Below, piece after piece: positions 1-12,245 of a stretch of DNA of 64,000 nucleotides. The position numbers and the translations under genes are program-made. The stretch's first letter is position 1; the number at the start of each line of letters is the position of its first letter. The notes below the pieces were generated by a model that was not told the DNA's origin, did not search any database, and saw only the letters and a program-made list of their open reading frames with translations. This DNA comes from Dryococelus australis (lineage: Eukaryota > Arthropoda > Insecta > Phasmatodea > Phasmatidae), in contig CM057002.1 of assembly GCA_029891345.1 (NCBI GenBank), positions 61,494,777 to 61,558,776 on the forward strand, given 5' to 3'.

Positions 1-365
1 GTTGCAACGTGGGTGACATGCCAGTCGCTTGGTGTCTGTCGCGGTCGTAGAAGAGTCTTACTTGTGCTACAAAACAGCGCGAACATGTGATTGAAGTCAG
101 AAGGATGTGTGTGAGGCCAGAGGAGCCTGTAGTGAGTTTACATCATGTAGCAGTTAAAAGTTAAGTGCAATTTGTTTTTGTAGTTGTAGTTTTTAAGTAA
201 TTGGTTCCAAGGGCTCCAGTAGGCAATAGAATTACAAGGCAGAAACTTTGCAGTAAAAGTGTTTGAAGTAAGAGTATTATTTTTAAAGGTATGAAATAGA
301 CTTTAGAAGTAAAAGTTTAAGGCAGTAACAGTTTGCAGCAGAGATTTTGAACTACAAGTATTCAT

Positions 366-2110
366 GCATACATTTATTTTAGTGGCTACAGGGTTGAATC
401 CACACGTTGGACAACTACAGACATGGAAAATAATTAACATGTTTAATTATGGAAGTGGTATTGCCCGCCCAGAATTCTACATGAGGTCGTCACCAGCCAT
501 AGTTCATCGGCCCGCCGACCGCAAAGGTTGGAGGCCTCTCCTGGGTCTGGACAAGACCTCCACCTCTCCCAGCTTAAAGAAGGCCAGCCTTCCTCTACCA
601 GCAGCCTGCAAAGGCTCACCCACCAGCTTACAAAGGCTCTCCAGCAGATCCAGCTGCTTGTGAAGGCTCTCTGAAGGTAACTTCATCGTCTGCAACCCTG
701 CACCCCTTATCTCAGTCATTCCTTGACTCCCGTGGTAGTAGGCCGTCGCGATGTCCCCTCTGGACAACCACCTCTCCAATAACTAATTCACTATTAATTG
801 CAACATTTAGTATTCTTGGAGTTTGTTTGTTTGGAGAGAATTCATCCAGGTTTGCCTTTGCCTGGTGTAAAATTAAATAATCAATATGTCTTATTGGTTT
901 TAGAATATAAAAGAACCGTATCTTTTTCTCAAGCGTCAATAAAATGCTACGACAAACTCTAACCTTGGTGAGGTAGTCATTTACGCATCCTTAATCATTT
1001 TAATTTTAATTAATTTCATTTGGGGCTCAAAAGCAAACCTTATCTTTCACTGTGGAATAAGTGTAAGTGGGCCGAACCCCTCAGGATCACATCGCCTGTA
1101 AAGACTATAGTCTGCAAAGACATACTGGGATTCCTGGCAGTACCATTCCGACTCTAGCCTGTCATTTCTCCCTGTCAGTGCCTCGGGAGTGACTGAATAA
1201 GATACACCCACAAGGACTGTACTACGATGGCTATGGGAAAGAGAGAGACCAACCAGTACATTAATGAAAAGAGCATCAGTTAGAGAGAAAGAAATCTTGC
1301 AATTTAACATTAGTTTGGTAAAGTTAATTTTCATAAATTTAGATGACTAGAAAGGGAGGACTGCTTAGCAGAAATCATTGTCGAGCTCAACGGGCCCTAC
1401 AGAGGGACCTATCTAAGTCTGGTGACGCACCGCCAGTAGACTCCACTCCCGACACTGCATCCCCATTCCCCTTACCAGAAGTCAGTGCTCCCACACATGT
1501 CCAATTTCGCCCTATATTATAGCTTGCGAACACTAATCCAAACTCGATTCTGAACTAGGCGTCTGTTGGCTGTGGCCAAACTATGAATACGTCAGCATTT
1601 TCAGTCCATCTAACCCTGCAGCAATTACGAAGCCACCTGCCCCATCCCAAGTTAGCAAGACTGCACCACCAAAGATGTGTACGATCCTAAGAGCAGCCGG
1701 GAAGGTAATTAAACTCACCATACCTCCCAAAACTACACCAAAATTCAGGATAGCTTCCCCTCAGCATAATTTTGTTCCTTCTCGTGAGTGTACGAGACCG
1801 GCCCCTTTCAGACATCCCGGAAGTGACAAGGGAAGTCAGACGTATTCCCATTCCATTTTCATTTCCACTTCCAACCCCACTCGCGGTACTTTATTCTTTT
1901 GGACAACTGGCGTCCTGTGTTTTGGCAACCTTCATGGTGAGCAAGGTCGCACTCCCTGGGAGAGAGTCGTTTTTAATTAAGCTCACCCTGGAGTTTGATT
2001 CCCCTCCCATCACACACAACCTTCCACTAGGCGGAATCCCTGTAAGGACCCTAATGTGAGACCAATCCCAACCCTCCAGGCAAAGGAACACTCATTAGAA
2101 ACCTGTATGA
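366..2110 (+). mobile_element. LTR family A, copy 1: LTR plus internal leader
   Basis: Reverse complement of this stretch aligns in order with 59.1-61.0 kb. Shared blocks include GTGGCTACAGGGTTGA at 404-ish matching the minus strand near 60.88 kb, a GGTCTGGACAAGACC region, the block around 720-780, TTCACCTGGTGTAAA-like sequence near 870 and the leader at 1080-1250. In this orientation the sequence reads as an LTR: TATA-like ATATAAAAG at 904-912, AATAAA at 938-945, then TTTGGGGCTC near 1019-1028 that could be a primer-binding site. The copy at 59-61 kb has TATA and AATAAA at matching places, which supports the direction. The family is not identified; no RT is attached. Confidence 0.6.
1343..1522 (+). 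pseudogene. Possible start of a gag-like ORF downstream of the family A LTR
   Basis: An ATG about 320 bases after the putative primer site opens 59 codons beginning MTRKGGLLSRNHCRAQRALQ, basic then proline-rich, like the N-termini of some Gypsy gag proteins. It stops early. The region has no counterpart in the copy at 59-61 kb, so this is a weak call. Confidence 0.2.
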
Positions 2111-3415
2111 TACCAAAGGGCCCCCTATTACCACCCGGATGGAAATCAGCACTCCTAATGATCCACGCCAATGGTAGGTGCTCCTCCAGTGAGGCGTCCC
2201 CGTAACAAGGTGGGAGACTCAGTTCTGGTAGGGAGTATCAAGGTATAAACCGGGTATCTCCTACCGCCACTGACAGGGTGCATCAGTATGACGTAGAATT
2301 TTTAAGGTAGTAAAAAGTATGCAGTAGTAAGTTTGAATTTTCAGCAGTTAGGTCTGGGTAAGAAATTGCTAAAAGTTTGGAGATTTGCAATACAATGTAG
2401 ACATGACGAAAAGGAAGTCAGATTTTTCAAGTAATTAGTTGACACAGTTGGGTGTTAAGCCCTTGAGAGTTGTAGTCTCAGAGCCCCTGAGTGTTTGCAG
2501 TTAATGGCAGATGATTTCATTTGTTGAGTAACATTTTCCCTCTTGTCAACAAGTTGTGCACCAGTAGTAATGAATTTTAAACGTGAAACAGTTTTTTTGT
2601 TAACCCATTTCTATTAGAAAAATCAGATGTGATAATAAATGTTTTAATATATGAAAATCAGGTTCATAAAATCAATTGCAGTTTTAAAGGTAAATCCATA
2701 AAACAAAGTTATATTCATTTGAATTGTAAAGAATTTATGCCAAAGTGTCTAAGACCTCATTTACATATTCTTTTTATAAAACAGACCAAGCTTTGACGTT
2801 CAACATTTTTTTCAGTTATTTTGTTTTGAATGGAAAAGATTTCGATTCAGTAAATTAATGTATTGAAACTTAGTTACTTTATTTAGTAAATGTTAGAAAT
2901 CCCTTTTATCTTGTCAGAGTTATTTTCTTTATTTAATCTTTTTGTGCTGAGACAGTACACCGACAATTTAATTAATGAGTGAATTTTATTTATTTAATTA
3001 ATTATTTTATGTCAGCATGGCCTGCCAAAAGATCTTATCATCTACCCCTCCAGTTAGCAACGCGAGTAAACTTGTACTCTGAGTTCCGTAGTTTTCAGAG
3101 TATCAGTAAGTAAAGTGTTCTACAGTTTTATCAGATGTTAAGTTTTGTTACGAGCTTCAGGACGACGGCCCACAAGAACAGTCATGTGGTGGAGTAACGC
3201 CCCTCCCCCTCCATAGAACAGAAGTTTGCAGAGTTATTTAATATAGACATTTTAGCCATACAATGATTTGATGATGATGATGATTTGAGGATTTTTGACG
3301 TTTTAGACTTTGAAGTACACCCCCATTTATTCCCTGTATTTTCCACTAAACACAATTGGTTTCGGAGCAGCATACAAGATTTTCCAGATGTAAAGTTAAA
3401 CTTTTTAACAATATG

Positions 3416-3520
3416 CTGAAAGTAGAACTTCAGTTGGGCTTCAGAAAAGTTGGACGTAACAGTGGATTAACCATACCAGGAAATTTTATCCACAGGCCAG
3501 TTGTGGTATGGAATGAAAAT
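3416..3520 (+). repeat. Short dispersed repeat, copy 1
   Basis: Aligns in direct orientation with about 39416-39520; both contain GGGCTTCAGAAAAGTTG preceded by AAAGTAGAA. The similarity fades after about 90 bases. Type unknown. Confidence 0.4.
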
Positions 3521-3692
3521 CAGGAAGCATGTACAGTAATTTGTATAATACAATGTAGTGTAATAGGTGTCTAGCTCGAGACATAACCAACTAAAGCAAA
3601 GTCTGGAAAAAAAAAAAAATTTTTTTTACCACAAATATAGTTTAAGTAATTTTGATTAGGTTATGTATTACAAGGGTCTGTGCAAATACTGC

Positions 3693-3765
3693 ATTAAAAA
3701 AAACGTGTGTGTGCGCGCGCGCCCACACACACACACGTGCACACACACGCCGACACACACAAGGG
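3693..3765. repeat. Alternating purine-pyrimidine microsatellite (TG/CG/CA)
   Basis: Runs of GTGTGTGTG, GCGCGCGC and CACACACA follow one another for about 70 bases. Alternating purine/pyrimidine DNA of this kind favours the left-handed Z form. Confidence 0.9.
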
Positions 3766-5670
3766 AGCGGCTCAAGCAGACACCCAAGCATCATGCTACC
3801 TATCCTCGTAATGAGAGTTCATGCTTCCCTGCCCTCAGGGGGAAAAACATTAACATGCCCCCAACTGAAAAGACTACCACAATCAAGGGTGGTGTGACAG
3901 AATATTTGTCACTGCAGAAATTATCTTGTTTAGAGATCTGTTTTAGTTTGCCACATTGCAAAAACATGGAGAGCTAATTTGCTTAGAAACTGAACTCTAT
4001 GTTTTTGGTCAATATCAGGCTGGAAAACAATGAAACTCAACCAAACATGTGCCCGAGCAATTCCACAGTGTCTGATGGTACATGAAAATCACATTTATTT
4101 GTCTTTTGAGAATTTCGGAAAATGTTTTTCATTATTAGTAATGATAATTGAACTCTCCCATCATGTTTACCTTTAGTGTATATTAAATGAAATGATATAG
4201 ATACAATCACAAGCGTACAGAAATTTAGTCTCGTCAAACTTCACATTTTCTAAATTATTTTTCTCAACAATGTCAAAAAATTTACTGCATATTCAGTACT
4301 TCCCAATTTTATGGGGATATTTATTCTTCCATACCTTGCTGGCTTAAAACCAAAATCACATGTAACTAAAATTTTGTCTTTGCTGGTAGTTTTAACGATT
4401 CCGTTAAGTGTTATTTAATAAAGTTTGATTGTAGATTATCTGTTTGAAACAATTTTGTAAAGATAAACAGTATTTATATCTTGCAAAACATACTTTATGA
4501 TACCCTTAAGTACATTTGTACTACAATTTACTGCATGTGATGTTATTAAAGCAATAAACAAGGCAACATGTCCATTTGTTGTCATTAAACTGGATGCTGT
4601 AAATGCTACATTCTAAATCTTTCCATATAATGAGGCCAATTTTTACACATTGCAAGCTTTCACAACAGAGGGCTATGGGTTATATGATACCAAAACAGTA
4701 CAACCTCCCTTTACCAAAACTTCCATAATTATGACCTGGCAGGCCATCTTGGCACAGTGAGAAGATACGTATGTCTTCAATGAGCGATACGAGTAGTACA
4801 GTCGCCATAGATATTCAGAAATGCGTTGAACAGTGCCAACTTTGTTTCTGCTACAAGGATCTCTTGATAGTAACGTCAAGTGTTGTGTGAATCAACAGAG
4901 TGCTAAACCCAGTATGTCCCAACCATTGGACAAAAGACGAGTACGCATAATACAGTCTGACTGTTGCTAGCAATAATTCTCAAAGAGTAAAGATGATCAT
5001 TACAACTGGAAAACATGAGACATAAAACCTATCATACACCACCTCAAGAAGAATGATTTTCCATACTGAGGCCACCGCACCAAACATCTTGACCACTAAT
5101 GGAGTATTATTTTATAGGAAAGGAATGGGCAGAAGCCTCGGGCTGATAGACAATACCTTATTATTCCAAGTTAAACCCTCAAGTAGGGTTGTGCAATTAT
5201 TCCGTATACCAAAACAAAAAATTAAAATTACCACTTTCATTTTCATTCTGGCAAGAAATTTGGTTACCGAAAGCTATAACAAAATGAAAATTCACGATTT
5301 TGATTAATTTTATGGTGCTAAAAATGAATGTTCATTTAGTGCATCAGCAGTGAAAATTTTTACCTGCACATCATCATCTTGGTTTTCATTATTTTATAAC
5401 TGAAATAACTACATTAAACAAAAATTTTAATATAGGCATGACATCCGCTGTGATAAATACTCTATATACTACTATTTTTTTTTGGTTGATTTTGCAACAA
5501 ATTTGATACAATGTATAACTCACTAAAATGTCGTGAAATTTGTTTAACTTTCGTTACAGCCGAGATCTAATTACATTATTTTTCATTTTCATTTCAGTTT
5601 CATGAAAATTCATAGCATATCTTTCGTTTTCGTTTCATGAGAAAAAAAAAGTCACATTCACATAACTATA

Positions 5671-5685
5671 CCCCCCCCCCCCCCC
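5671..5685 (+). repeat. C15 homopolymer
   Basis: Fifteen consecutive C between an A9 run and AT-rich sequence. Confidence 0.95.
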
Positions 5686-6186
5686 AACTCAAGTTATGAT
5701 AGTATTGGCGACATAGACTACCCATGTTACACTGAGTGATACCTAAAGGCACTATATTTCTTGGACTTCATTTATACTCACAATAACCAGATATAGACCT
5801 TAGTAAAATTATATTTATATACTTAAACATGTAATGTTATGTCCAGTTGGTTTACTCCAATTTAACAAGGCTATAATAGAAATATGGCACACTACACCAA
5901 AGAACTTAACCTGTAGGTAACTACATTAAATTGCTTCTCACTTTAACTAGTAATATATTAGCATGCTAAAAATGAAACTTTGTGGCTGCCGAAAGTTTGC
6001 AAAGATATAATGAACAGCTAGCATGAATCTGGGTCACATTAAAATAGTGATAAATTTTAAACAGCTTCCTTTCCAAACACACAACAAGAAGTTGATATGA
6101 AATGTAAAAAATAAATAATCAGCTCTAACACAAACGATAGACTATAAACATCAATAAAAAACAGAGTAATTTGAAAAGATACTCAC

Positions 6187-6194
6187 TGTGTATT
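6187..6194 (-). CDS. Candidate 8-nt microexon of the PITPNC1-like gene
   Basis: On the minus strand the eight bases AATACACA lie exactly between CCACGGCAG (acceptor) and GTGAGTATC (consensus donor). Joined to the single G left by the exon at 8265-8353 they read Glu-Tyr-Thr, the next three residues expected in PITPNC1 before CSFLPKF. The flanking CAG and GTGAGT make chance unlikely, but the pyrimidine tract is weak and the following exon (which should start with a Cys codon) was not found. Confidence 0.3.
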
Positions 6195-6289
6195 CTGCCG
6201 TGGGTCCAAAGTTCATCACATCATTCGACATGGAAATAAGGAAACACATCAGAAAAATAAACTAGCTGGTGCATAACACTACTTTACAA

Positions 6290-6336
6290 CACTGGTTATA
6301 AGGCGAGTAACCACTAAACTACTGCGGCCCCATGGC
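6290..6336 (-). repeat. tRNA-like SINE head fragment
   Basis: Minus strand reads GGGGCCGCAGTAGTTTAGTGG, which includes an A-box (TAGTTTAGTGG). No B-box or tail is attached. Confidence 0.45.
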
Positions 6337-6629
6337 GAGAGGAAAAAGGAAACAGAGAGAAGGACGAAACTAAAGCCTTTGAAGTCTTGAAACATGGTGT
6401 TCTCTGAACATACAGTATTTTACAACATTTATAAGATTTTGCACTAAAGGCAGTTTCAGATATTCATTAAAGTAAATAAAGAGTGAGCATATGCTGTGTC
6501 TGTAGAAGTTGAAAAGACAAACTTAAGAATTATTTAATCAAAACAATGCTGCATGTAATCATAGCTTTTCCTTGCAACATGTGCTTAGTAAGTAAGTGAA
6601 TGAAGAGATTTGGGTGGCTAGTAACATTG

Positions 6630-6843
6630 AGATCTTGAGAGCAGATGAGGGTGGAGCAAGGTATGGAGTGGTGCCAGAGTGAAAGGGCAGGGGAAATGGG
6701 AGATTCTTGAGTAAACACGCTGACCAGCGGCATCGTCCAGCATGATTCCCATATGCAAAAATTCGGGAGCGACCCCACCGGGAATCGAACCCAGTTCGCC
6801 ATGGTGGGAGGTGCGTAGTCTAATCACTACACTGGTGCAACCC
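6630..6843 (-). repeat. tRNA-derived SINE, copy 1
   Basis: On the minus strand it starts with a tRNA-like head containing an A-box region (AGTGTAGTGATTAGACTAC) and a perfect B-box (GGTTCGATTCC), followed by a shared non-tRNA body also found at 27955-28173 and 29292-29525. Same 220-base layout in all three. Confidence 0.8.
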
Positions 6844-8264
6844 CAACAAGTGCTTACGACAGGAAAATATGTAATTTTGGGAAATTGAAAAATACTTGGA
6901 TAACATATTTGATAACATGGTTAAATGTTGTTATATATCAAATGGTCATCAGGAACAAGGCTTTCTGGCAAATAAACAAAACTGGAAAAAGTTTATAAAA
7001 TAAATTTATACCACAGTTTGAGAACAATATGAAATAAACTCATTTTGGAGCAACTTTAAAAACTAAAACAGGCACATTTTCATTTTGGGGAAGACATTTC
7101 AGTAAATTACTTCCTGAAACTTGTTTGGATAGCAATCACATACGGTATCACATATTTTTATAAAAATTTGATGAACACGGGCAAGGAAACATAATTAAAT
7201 TAAATTTCATTCTCATGCTAACTTCCCAGCGACAAAAACATTTATGAACATCACAATTTTCCAACTACTGAACAGGATTATCTAAGAACACTCAAACATA
7301 AATTTTACGAACACTCACGGTTCCCTAAAACTTGTCAATATGACTGAGTTGTCCACATGAACAAACAGAGCCAAATGTCTACCCAAATATTCTCTGCCCC
7401 TTCCCCTGAAACACGAGAATTGTTTCCAAAAAGCACAATTTGTTGAGTGCAAAAAGTTATGTTCATTCGTCACTAAAAGAAGATTTAAGCATTTTTATTG
7501 ATAAAATTGAATTCATGTATGAACTATAAACCTAACCGCAGCATCACAGCACAGACCAACATGCAGCACGAGAAAAAAATAAAAAGAAAAAGCATAATTG
7601 GGTCATCAATAAATATAAGTTAGAACAATAATCCAAGAAAAATTAAAATTATAGTCTGTGAAGGAAAGCAGAAAGTCCAAGTTTATATTAAGGCATTAAG
7701 TTCGAAAATAGACATAACACGTAACAGTAAGAAGATTGATCAAATGGGAGGGGTAGGGAATAAAACGGTGAGTAGAGGCAGGATTATTTTTTTAAGTTAC
7801 GCATCAATGTTGACAGTGGCTGGCACCTTTGCCATGTGTGAGGTGTGGAATGTGCTATTCTGCACAAGTACAACACAGGCAAGGGAACTACACCAGCAGA
7901 GGATGCGCATACTGTGAAACATTTAAACATTTGGCAGCTGGTGAGTCAATGACCTTGCTCACGAAGTCCCTCTAGCAGTAGCAAGTTTTAAAGAAATTAT
8001 GCCTTTTTTTTTATTGTCACAATATGGCACAGCAACAAGGATAGACACACTGCAATGCCTATTGTTATTATATGTTGCAGGCTTTTCAACTGTGATTGTT
8101 CCCACTTTTTGTATTCTTTCATGATTCCTCAAAATCAGTACAAACGAGATGTCTAAACGTACAGGATACCATAAAATACAGTTTAGAATGAACTTGCACA
8201 GTATTATGCACTATCGTAAACCATTAAGTTGAAGATAAAGGTAACATACTGAGTCTCACAATAC

Positions 8265-8353
8265 CTGTCAGAGTGAAGGGATAATAGTTCCATGCCTTCT
8301 CAGTCACATAAAATATTTTAGGGATGAGTGACTGCACCCAGTATGGCAGGCGG
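8265..8353 (-). CDS. PITPNC1: PITPNC1/rdgB-beta type PI transfer protein, second conserved exon
   Basis: An 89-nt minus-strand exon follows acceptor TTTGTTTTTAG; its first base completes the serine codon begun (AG) in the exon at 25467-25615. It encodes RLPYWVQSLIPKIFYVTEKA, then WNYYPFTLT, and leaves one G before donor GTATTG. The block IFYVTEKAWNYYP is a hallmark of PITPNC1, part of the lipid-binding pocket wall. Phase and order agree exactly with the exon 17.1 kb away. The next residue should be Glu (G plus AA/AG), starting the conserved EYTCSFLPKF block, which is not contiguous here. Confidence 0.93.
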
Positions 8354-9387
8354 CTAAAAACAAATGCAGAAACCATTATACATGACAAACCAAAGCTGAC
8401 AGTGGACAGATACACAAAATATTCTAACAACATCTGGTCCATGATTCCTATGTAAACTGTCTTATTCATGAGCATACTGATGATAAAAGTGATTAAAAAC
8501 CATACTTCATATGGACAAATCGTAAGCAACATTGTACGATTTACATATTACTGAAATAATATTTTTAGTTAACCTAATCAAATAAAAATTTGGATTTTAC
8601 AATGCAAGTATTTTAAAATGAATCTACATTTCAGACTAAAAACTCACCAGTGACTTTATATGGATTAGTTTATAGTACAGTCTGGAAACTAACTTTACTA
8701 AAAAGGTAAGGTGGTAAAAATTGACACCCATGTACTAATGTCTACACACAAAATATTTATGCATTTTTTGTTACTGGGTAGATGATCAGGTCTAATTTCA
8801 TCATGAGAGTAACCACAGGAGCTTGTTCCCTGAAGACAGCCATTAACATACAGTATTTGGTTAACACAAACAAATTGCGGTTAAAAAAGCCTAGGCAAAA
8901 ACCCAACTGCTGTGATAAAAAGCTGAATTCTAGATCACAAAACTCAACATTCATTCGTTCATTCATTCATTGTTCCACAAGACTACAAAATTAGTGCAGT
9001 ATATTACACTAGTAGTATGGGAATTTGTCAACAATTCTGAAAAACAATATTTAAAAACATATAAAACCAATGCCAGAAAATATAACAAACACAAAACCAT
9101 ACAACAATTTAAATTGTAATAAACAGAAAAAAAAAACAATAATTATAAAGATACAAAAATTGTAAAACACTAACAATAATCACAAAAAATAATCATGAGT
9201 TAAGATTTAAAAGAAAAATTAAGTAGGTACAATCACATCAAACAATTAACTGTAACATAAAATGCTTTCAAAAACTATAATAAATCCATAATTTCTATTC
9301 CTGTATATTAATCTTTGCACATAATCATTTACGGTATAAAAACAGAGTTCCATTAAAAATAAAATTTTACTCTCAGTTTAAATATAT

Positions 9388-9600
9388 TTAAGGATGTAAA
9401 ATTTTTAAAATATAAGGATAGTACATTAAAAAACTATATGGCAGAATAAAGAGGATTCTAGCATAATGGGAAGAATTATGAAAAGGTATATGATAATTAT
9501 CTACACTTCTAGTCGAGCATGAATGAATATCAGAGTTGCATAAATTATTTTTCACACATTCAACCCTGTAATCTGCAAATTCGATGAACATTTGACTCTC
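9388..9600 (-). pseudogene. C-terminal tail of a CR1/Jockey-type non-LTR element
   Basis: The minus-strand frame resembles the end of insect non-LTR pol, where a short basic/histidine block is followed by a block ending LFxxLPxxL; here VECVKNNLCNSDIHSC then HYARILFILPYSFL. Its distance from the RT at 10.57 kb (about 1.17 kb) fits one element, though the sequence between has decayed beyond recognition or been replaced. Confidence 0.5.
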
Positions 9601-10329
9601 TCTTTAGACTGCAATCGGCAAAACTCAATATGGAACACGGTCCCACGTAATTTGTAATAATTCAAGTTATACTCACTAGATAGCACTAAACATTTAAGTA
9701 TTTGTTTGTAGACATTCTAAGATACATAGAAATAATTTTTTTTCTATGGAATATTGCTTTCGAACATGGATTTGAGTAGAGCATATTTTGAGATATTTAT
9801 GTCATTGTTGTAAGATGGCTGCATGTAGGAGCATTGTGAAACTTGCACAAGAGGAAGATGAACAAATTGAAGTTGTGGCAGACAAATACTCTGAGGAGGA
9901 GATGGTTATGGAAATAGTGACAATGAAATATCAACAGTTTGAACAGTACTGACAGTGATTTAGCAAGCAGGAATGTGACAAATTTCACATTAATGTAGTT
10001 CGGCTATGCACAAGTGATTCTCATCTTTCTTATGGTGAAGTACTAATACGTGAAACAGATGTTGAGTTAGTTAGGCTTTTGTCTTTTTCCAGTATAACAT
10101 GGTTTAGCTTTTTCTTCTTGATTATATTTAAAAGCAGAATAATAGAGAACTGTTTTTATTAATATTCAATAAGTGTTACCCGAAAAAATGACACCATACC
10201 TTAAATGAGATTCTATATAACCATGGTAAATAACTTTCCTAGACTGAGAATTAACATAACTTGATAATATTCTCATAACAAAACACATTTTACTTAATTT
10301 ATTAGAAAGATTGTTAGTATGATATTTTT

Positions 10330-11261
10330 AACTTAAATCTTAATTGATGTGCACACCTAGAAGCTTCGTCACTTCTGTCCTTTATATATTTTCAAATTGT
10401 AACAGCAGAAACTGTAGTTTTAAGAACTTGGGTAGGGTGAAAATATATCCACTTAGTTTTAGAGTGGTTTAAAGCTAAATTGTTTAAGTCAAAGCAGTTA
10501 ATATCTGTAAGCACTTTTTGAGTATTGTTTATTAACTGGAGAGTATCTTCCCCATTTATATTTATATTAGTGTCATCAGCATAAAATGCAAATTTTCCAG
10601 CAGTTTAATGGGATAGTAGGTCATTATGTATATGAGAAAGAGCAAAGAACCCAATACAGATCCCTAAGGTACACCAATTGACACATTACATTTTTTAGAC
10701 TTACCCATTGTTCATGCTTCAATAATGGATTAATAAAATAAATTCCTAATTTTAGTGTTTAATCTTATAAATATGTCTTAAACCAGTCCAAAGTAACACC
10801 TCTTATTGCATAGGTATATAATTTCTTTAAAAGTATTGTGTGGTTTACTGTATCGAATGCTTTGGTAAGGTCACAAAATAAACCAATGGAATATTGTTTT
10901 TTATCCAATGCTTCAAGAGTGTTGTGAACAAATTCAAATAATGATGTATTAACTGATTTCGATACTCTAAAGCCACAATAATTTTCTGATAAAATATTTG
11001 GTATACAGTATTATTAAACAATATTCTATTGTACGTAATCAGTTCTAGTATTTTAGAAGAAATAAACGACATGGAGAAGGGCCTATAATTTTGACATAAA
11101 TCATAAGAACTTTTCTTACGTAAGGGTTTAACTCTTGAACACTAGAAAATTTCTGGGGAAACACCTTGTGATAAGATTCATTAAATAAACATGTTAATGG
11201 ATCGAGCAAATGACCGATGCATCTTTTTATCACATCAGTGTTAAATTCACAGACAATTAAG
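10330..11261 (-). pseudogene. CR1/Jockey-type reverse transcriptase relic
   Basis: Minus-strand frames with several stops and shifts give, in order: DVIKRCIGHLLDPLTCLFNE (fingers), LSKAFDTV-like sequence near 10.86 kb, and ADDTNI at about 10.57 kb, then NNLALNHSKTKWIYFHP. The upstream part resumes at 16551, beyond the BEL/Pao element, so this copy was split by that insertion. Confidence 0.75.
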
Positions 11262-11376
11262 AACACACACAATTATTTTCAAGGTGTTCATGTCTTCTGT
11301 GTTGTGATATCCATGGATTGTTTAAGAAAAATAAACAATGTAAGGTGAGTGAGAAGTGGGATTAAAGACAGTCTAT

Positions 11377-11472
11377 AGTTGCTGTGGTCTCTTGCAAGGC
11401 ATTTGAATAAAGAACTATGTCATCTCGGGACACGACCTGTCCATCAGGTAGATTTTTGGGAGCGATGTAACA
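11377..11472 (+). repeat. 5' LTR of BEL/Pao 1 (recognisable part)
   Basis: Aligns with 16449-16549: GCAAGGCATTTGAATAAAG, ATGTCATCTCGGGA, then GACCTGTC and the end GATGTAACA. AATAAA inside may be the polyadenylation signal. The true start may lie further left (11262-11376); that part has no match in the 3' copy. Confidence 0.75.
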
Positions 11473-11476
11473 ATTG

Positions 11477-11492
11477 TGGCGACAGTGACAGG
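11477..11492 (+). promoter_or_regulatory. Primer-binding site of BEL/Pao 1
   Basis: TGGCGACAGTGACAGG lies four bases after the LTR end. It begins with the TGG expected opposite a tRNA CCA end and resembles primer sites of other BEL/Pao elements; I believe these are complementary to an arginine-type tRNA but cannot check it. Confidence 0.65.
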
Positions 11493-11534
11493 ACTACATT
11501 CATGATCTGAATTAAGTCGCAAGCAAGATTCAAC

Positions 11535-12245
11535 ATGGAGAAGCTACCTAAAGCTAGAAAACCAGTGCGAGTGAACTTCACGAAAGCTTACAAAGCAGTG
11601 ATGACAGAGACTGACACTGATAAGGTAAGATTGCAACTTGTTAAATTAGAGCATCTGGGTGCCCAGCTGAAAGATGTTGACAAGAAGATATTGGAACTAC
11701 TTCTAGATGATACAGATGATTCTGCGTACAGCACTGAATATGATAAATTCTATGTGCGCGAGTTACTAGGTCTAGTTATTCCAAATGTTATCTCTTCTGA
11801 AAGACTAAGTCTTTCACAATTATACAACCGCCTGGAATCCCATCTCAGATCACTTGAATCTCTAGGTGTGACACGTGACCCGTATGCTACATTTCAATTC
11901 CCACTAGGTGAATCTTCTCTCCCAGAAGATATAATTCGAGTATGGTTGAGAAATTCTGTTCTACTTCTCCAGACTGAAAAACCGGAGAATCTCCAGGATG
12001 ATAAACTGTCACATGTGCTGTTGTTTCTTAAGAATGAAGTGGACGGGGAACAAAGGATATCTCTAGCACAAAGTGGATTCCAGATACCAGCTCAAAGGGC
12101 TACAAGATCGAAAATGAAGCCAGAGCAAGTGGAAAACATACCTACTGCCAGCATACTATTTTATGGAGAATCTAACGCCTTTGACAATAAGTGTGTGTTC
12201 TGCAAAAACCCGCACCAGAGTAAGGACTGCCGGTGCAGAAGATGA
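11535..12245 (+). CDS. gag-like protein of BEL/Pao 1
   Basis: A 236-codon ORF starting MEKLPKARKPVRVNFTKAYK, 43 bases after the primer site. The N-terminal 150 residues are helical and acidic like BEL/Pao gag (the block KVRLQLVKLEHLGAQLKDVD is typical of the family). It ends in a cysteine knuckle, CVFCKNPHQSKDC, of the C-x2-C-x4-H-x4-C kind (spacing C..C..H..C), used to bind the element's RNA. It is shorter than a full BEL/Pao gag (usually 400 or more), and the second knuckle region follows in another frame, so the ORF is probably truncated by a frameshift. Confidence 0.75.
   Translation: MEKLPKARKPVRVNFTKAYKAVMTETDTDKVRLQLVKLEHLGAQLKDVDKKILELLLDDTDDSAYSTEYDKFYVRELLGLVIPNVISSERLSLSQLYNRLESHLRSLESLGVTRDPYATFQFPLGESSLPEDIIRVWLRNSVLLLQTEKPENLQDDKLSHVLLFLKNEVDGEQRISLAQSGFQIPAQRATRSKMKPEQVENIPTASILFYGESNAFDNKCVFCKNPHQSKDCRCRR

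Larger units (their letters stand above)
2300..6186. other. AT-rich presumed intronic DNA
   Basis: Apart from the repeats listed separately at 3.4-3.8 kb and the C15 tract, I see no coding exon. Around 4.67-4.99 kb there is slightly less AT-rich sequence I could not identify. The remaining PITPNC1 exons were looked for here on the minus strand and not found. Confidence 0.5.

Noticed and set aside
1-365. 5' extension of family A copy 1 to the window edge
   Set aside because: No alignment with the other copies was found left of about 366.
5370-5410. Minus-strand acceptor and donor around a codon run NENQDDDVQ as a possible PITPNC1 exon
   Set aside because: The frame needed after the previous exon meets a stop immediately, and the similarity is low complexity.
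5175-5690. hAT-like MITE suggested by TAGGGTTGTGCAAT and rich TTTCATTTTC stretches
   Set aside because: The supposed right end matches the left only weakly; no target duplication seen.
8366-8532. Hydrophobic N-terminal extension in frame with the PITPNC1 exon (apparent membrane segments)
   Set aside because: It lies upstream of a clear acceptor (TTTTTAG) and is intron sequence; the family has no such segment.
9813-9950. Plus-strand frame starting MAACRSIVKLAQEEDEQIEV as a gene or transposase start
   Set aside because: Only about 45 codons, no homologue recognised, no splice donor, and it lies in a decayed non-LTR relic.
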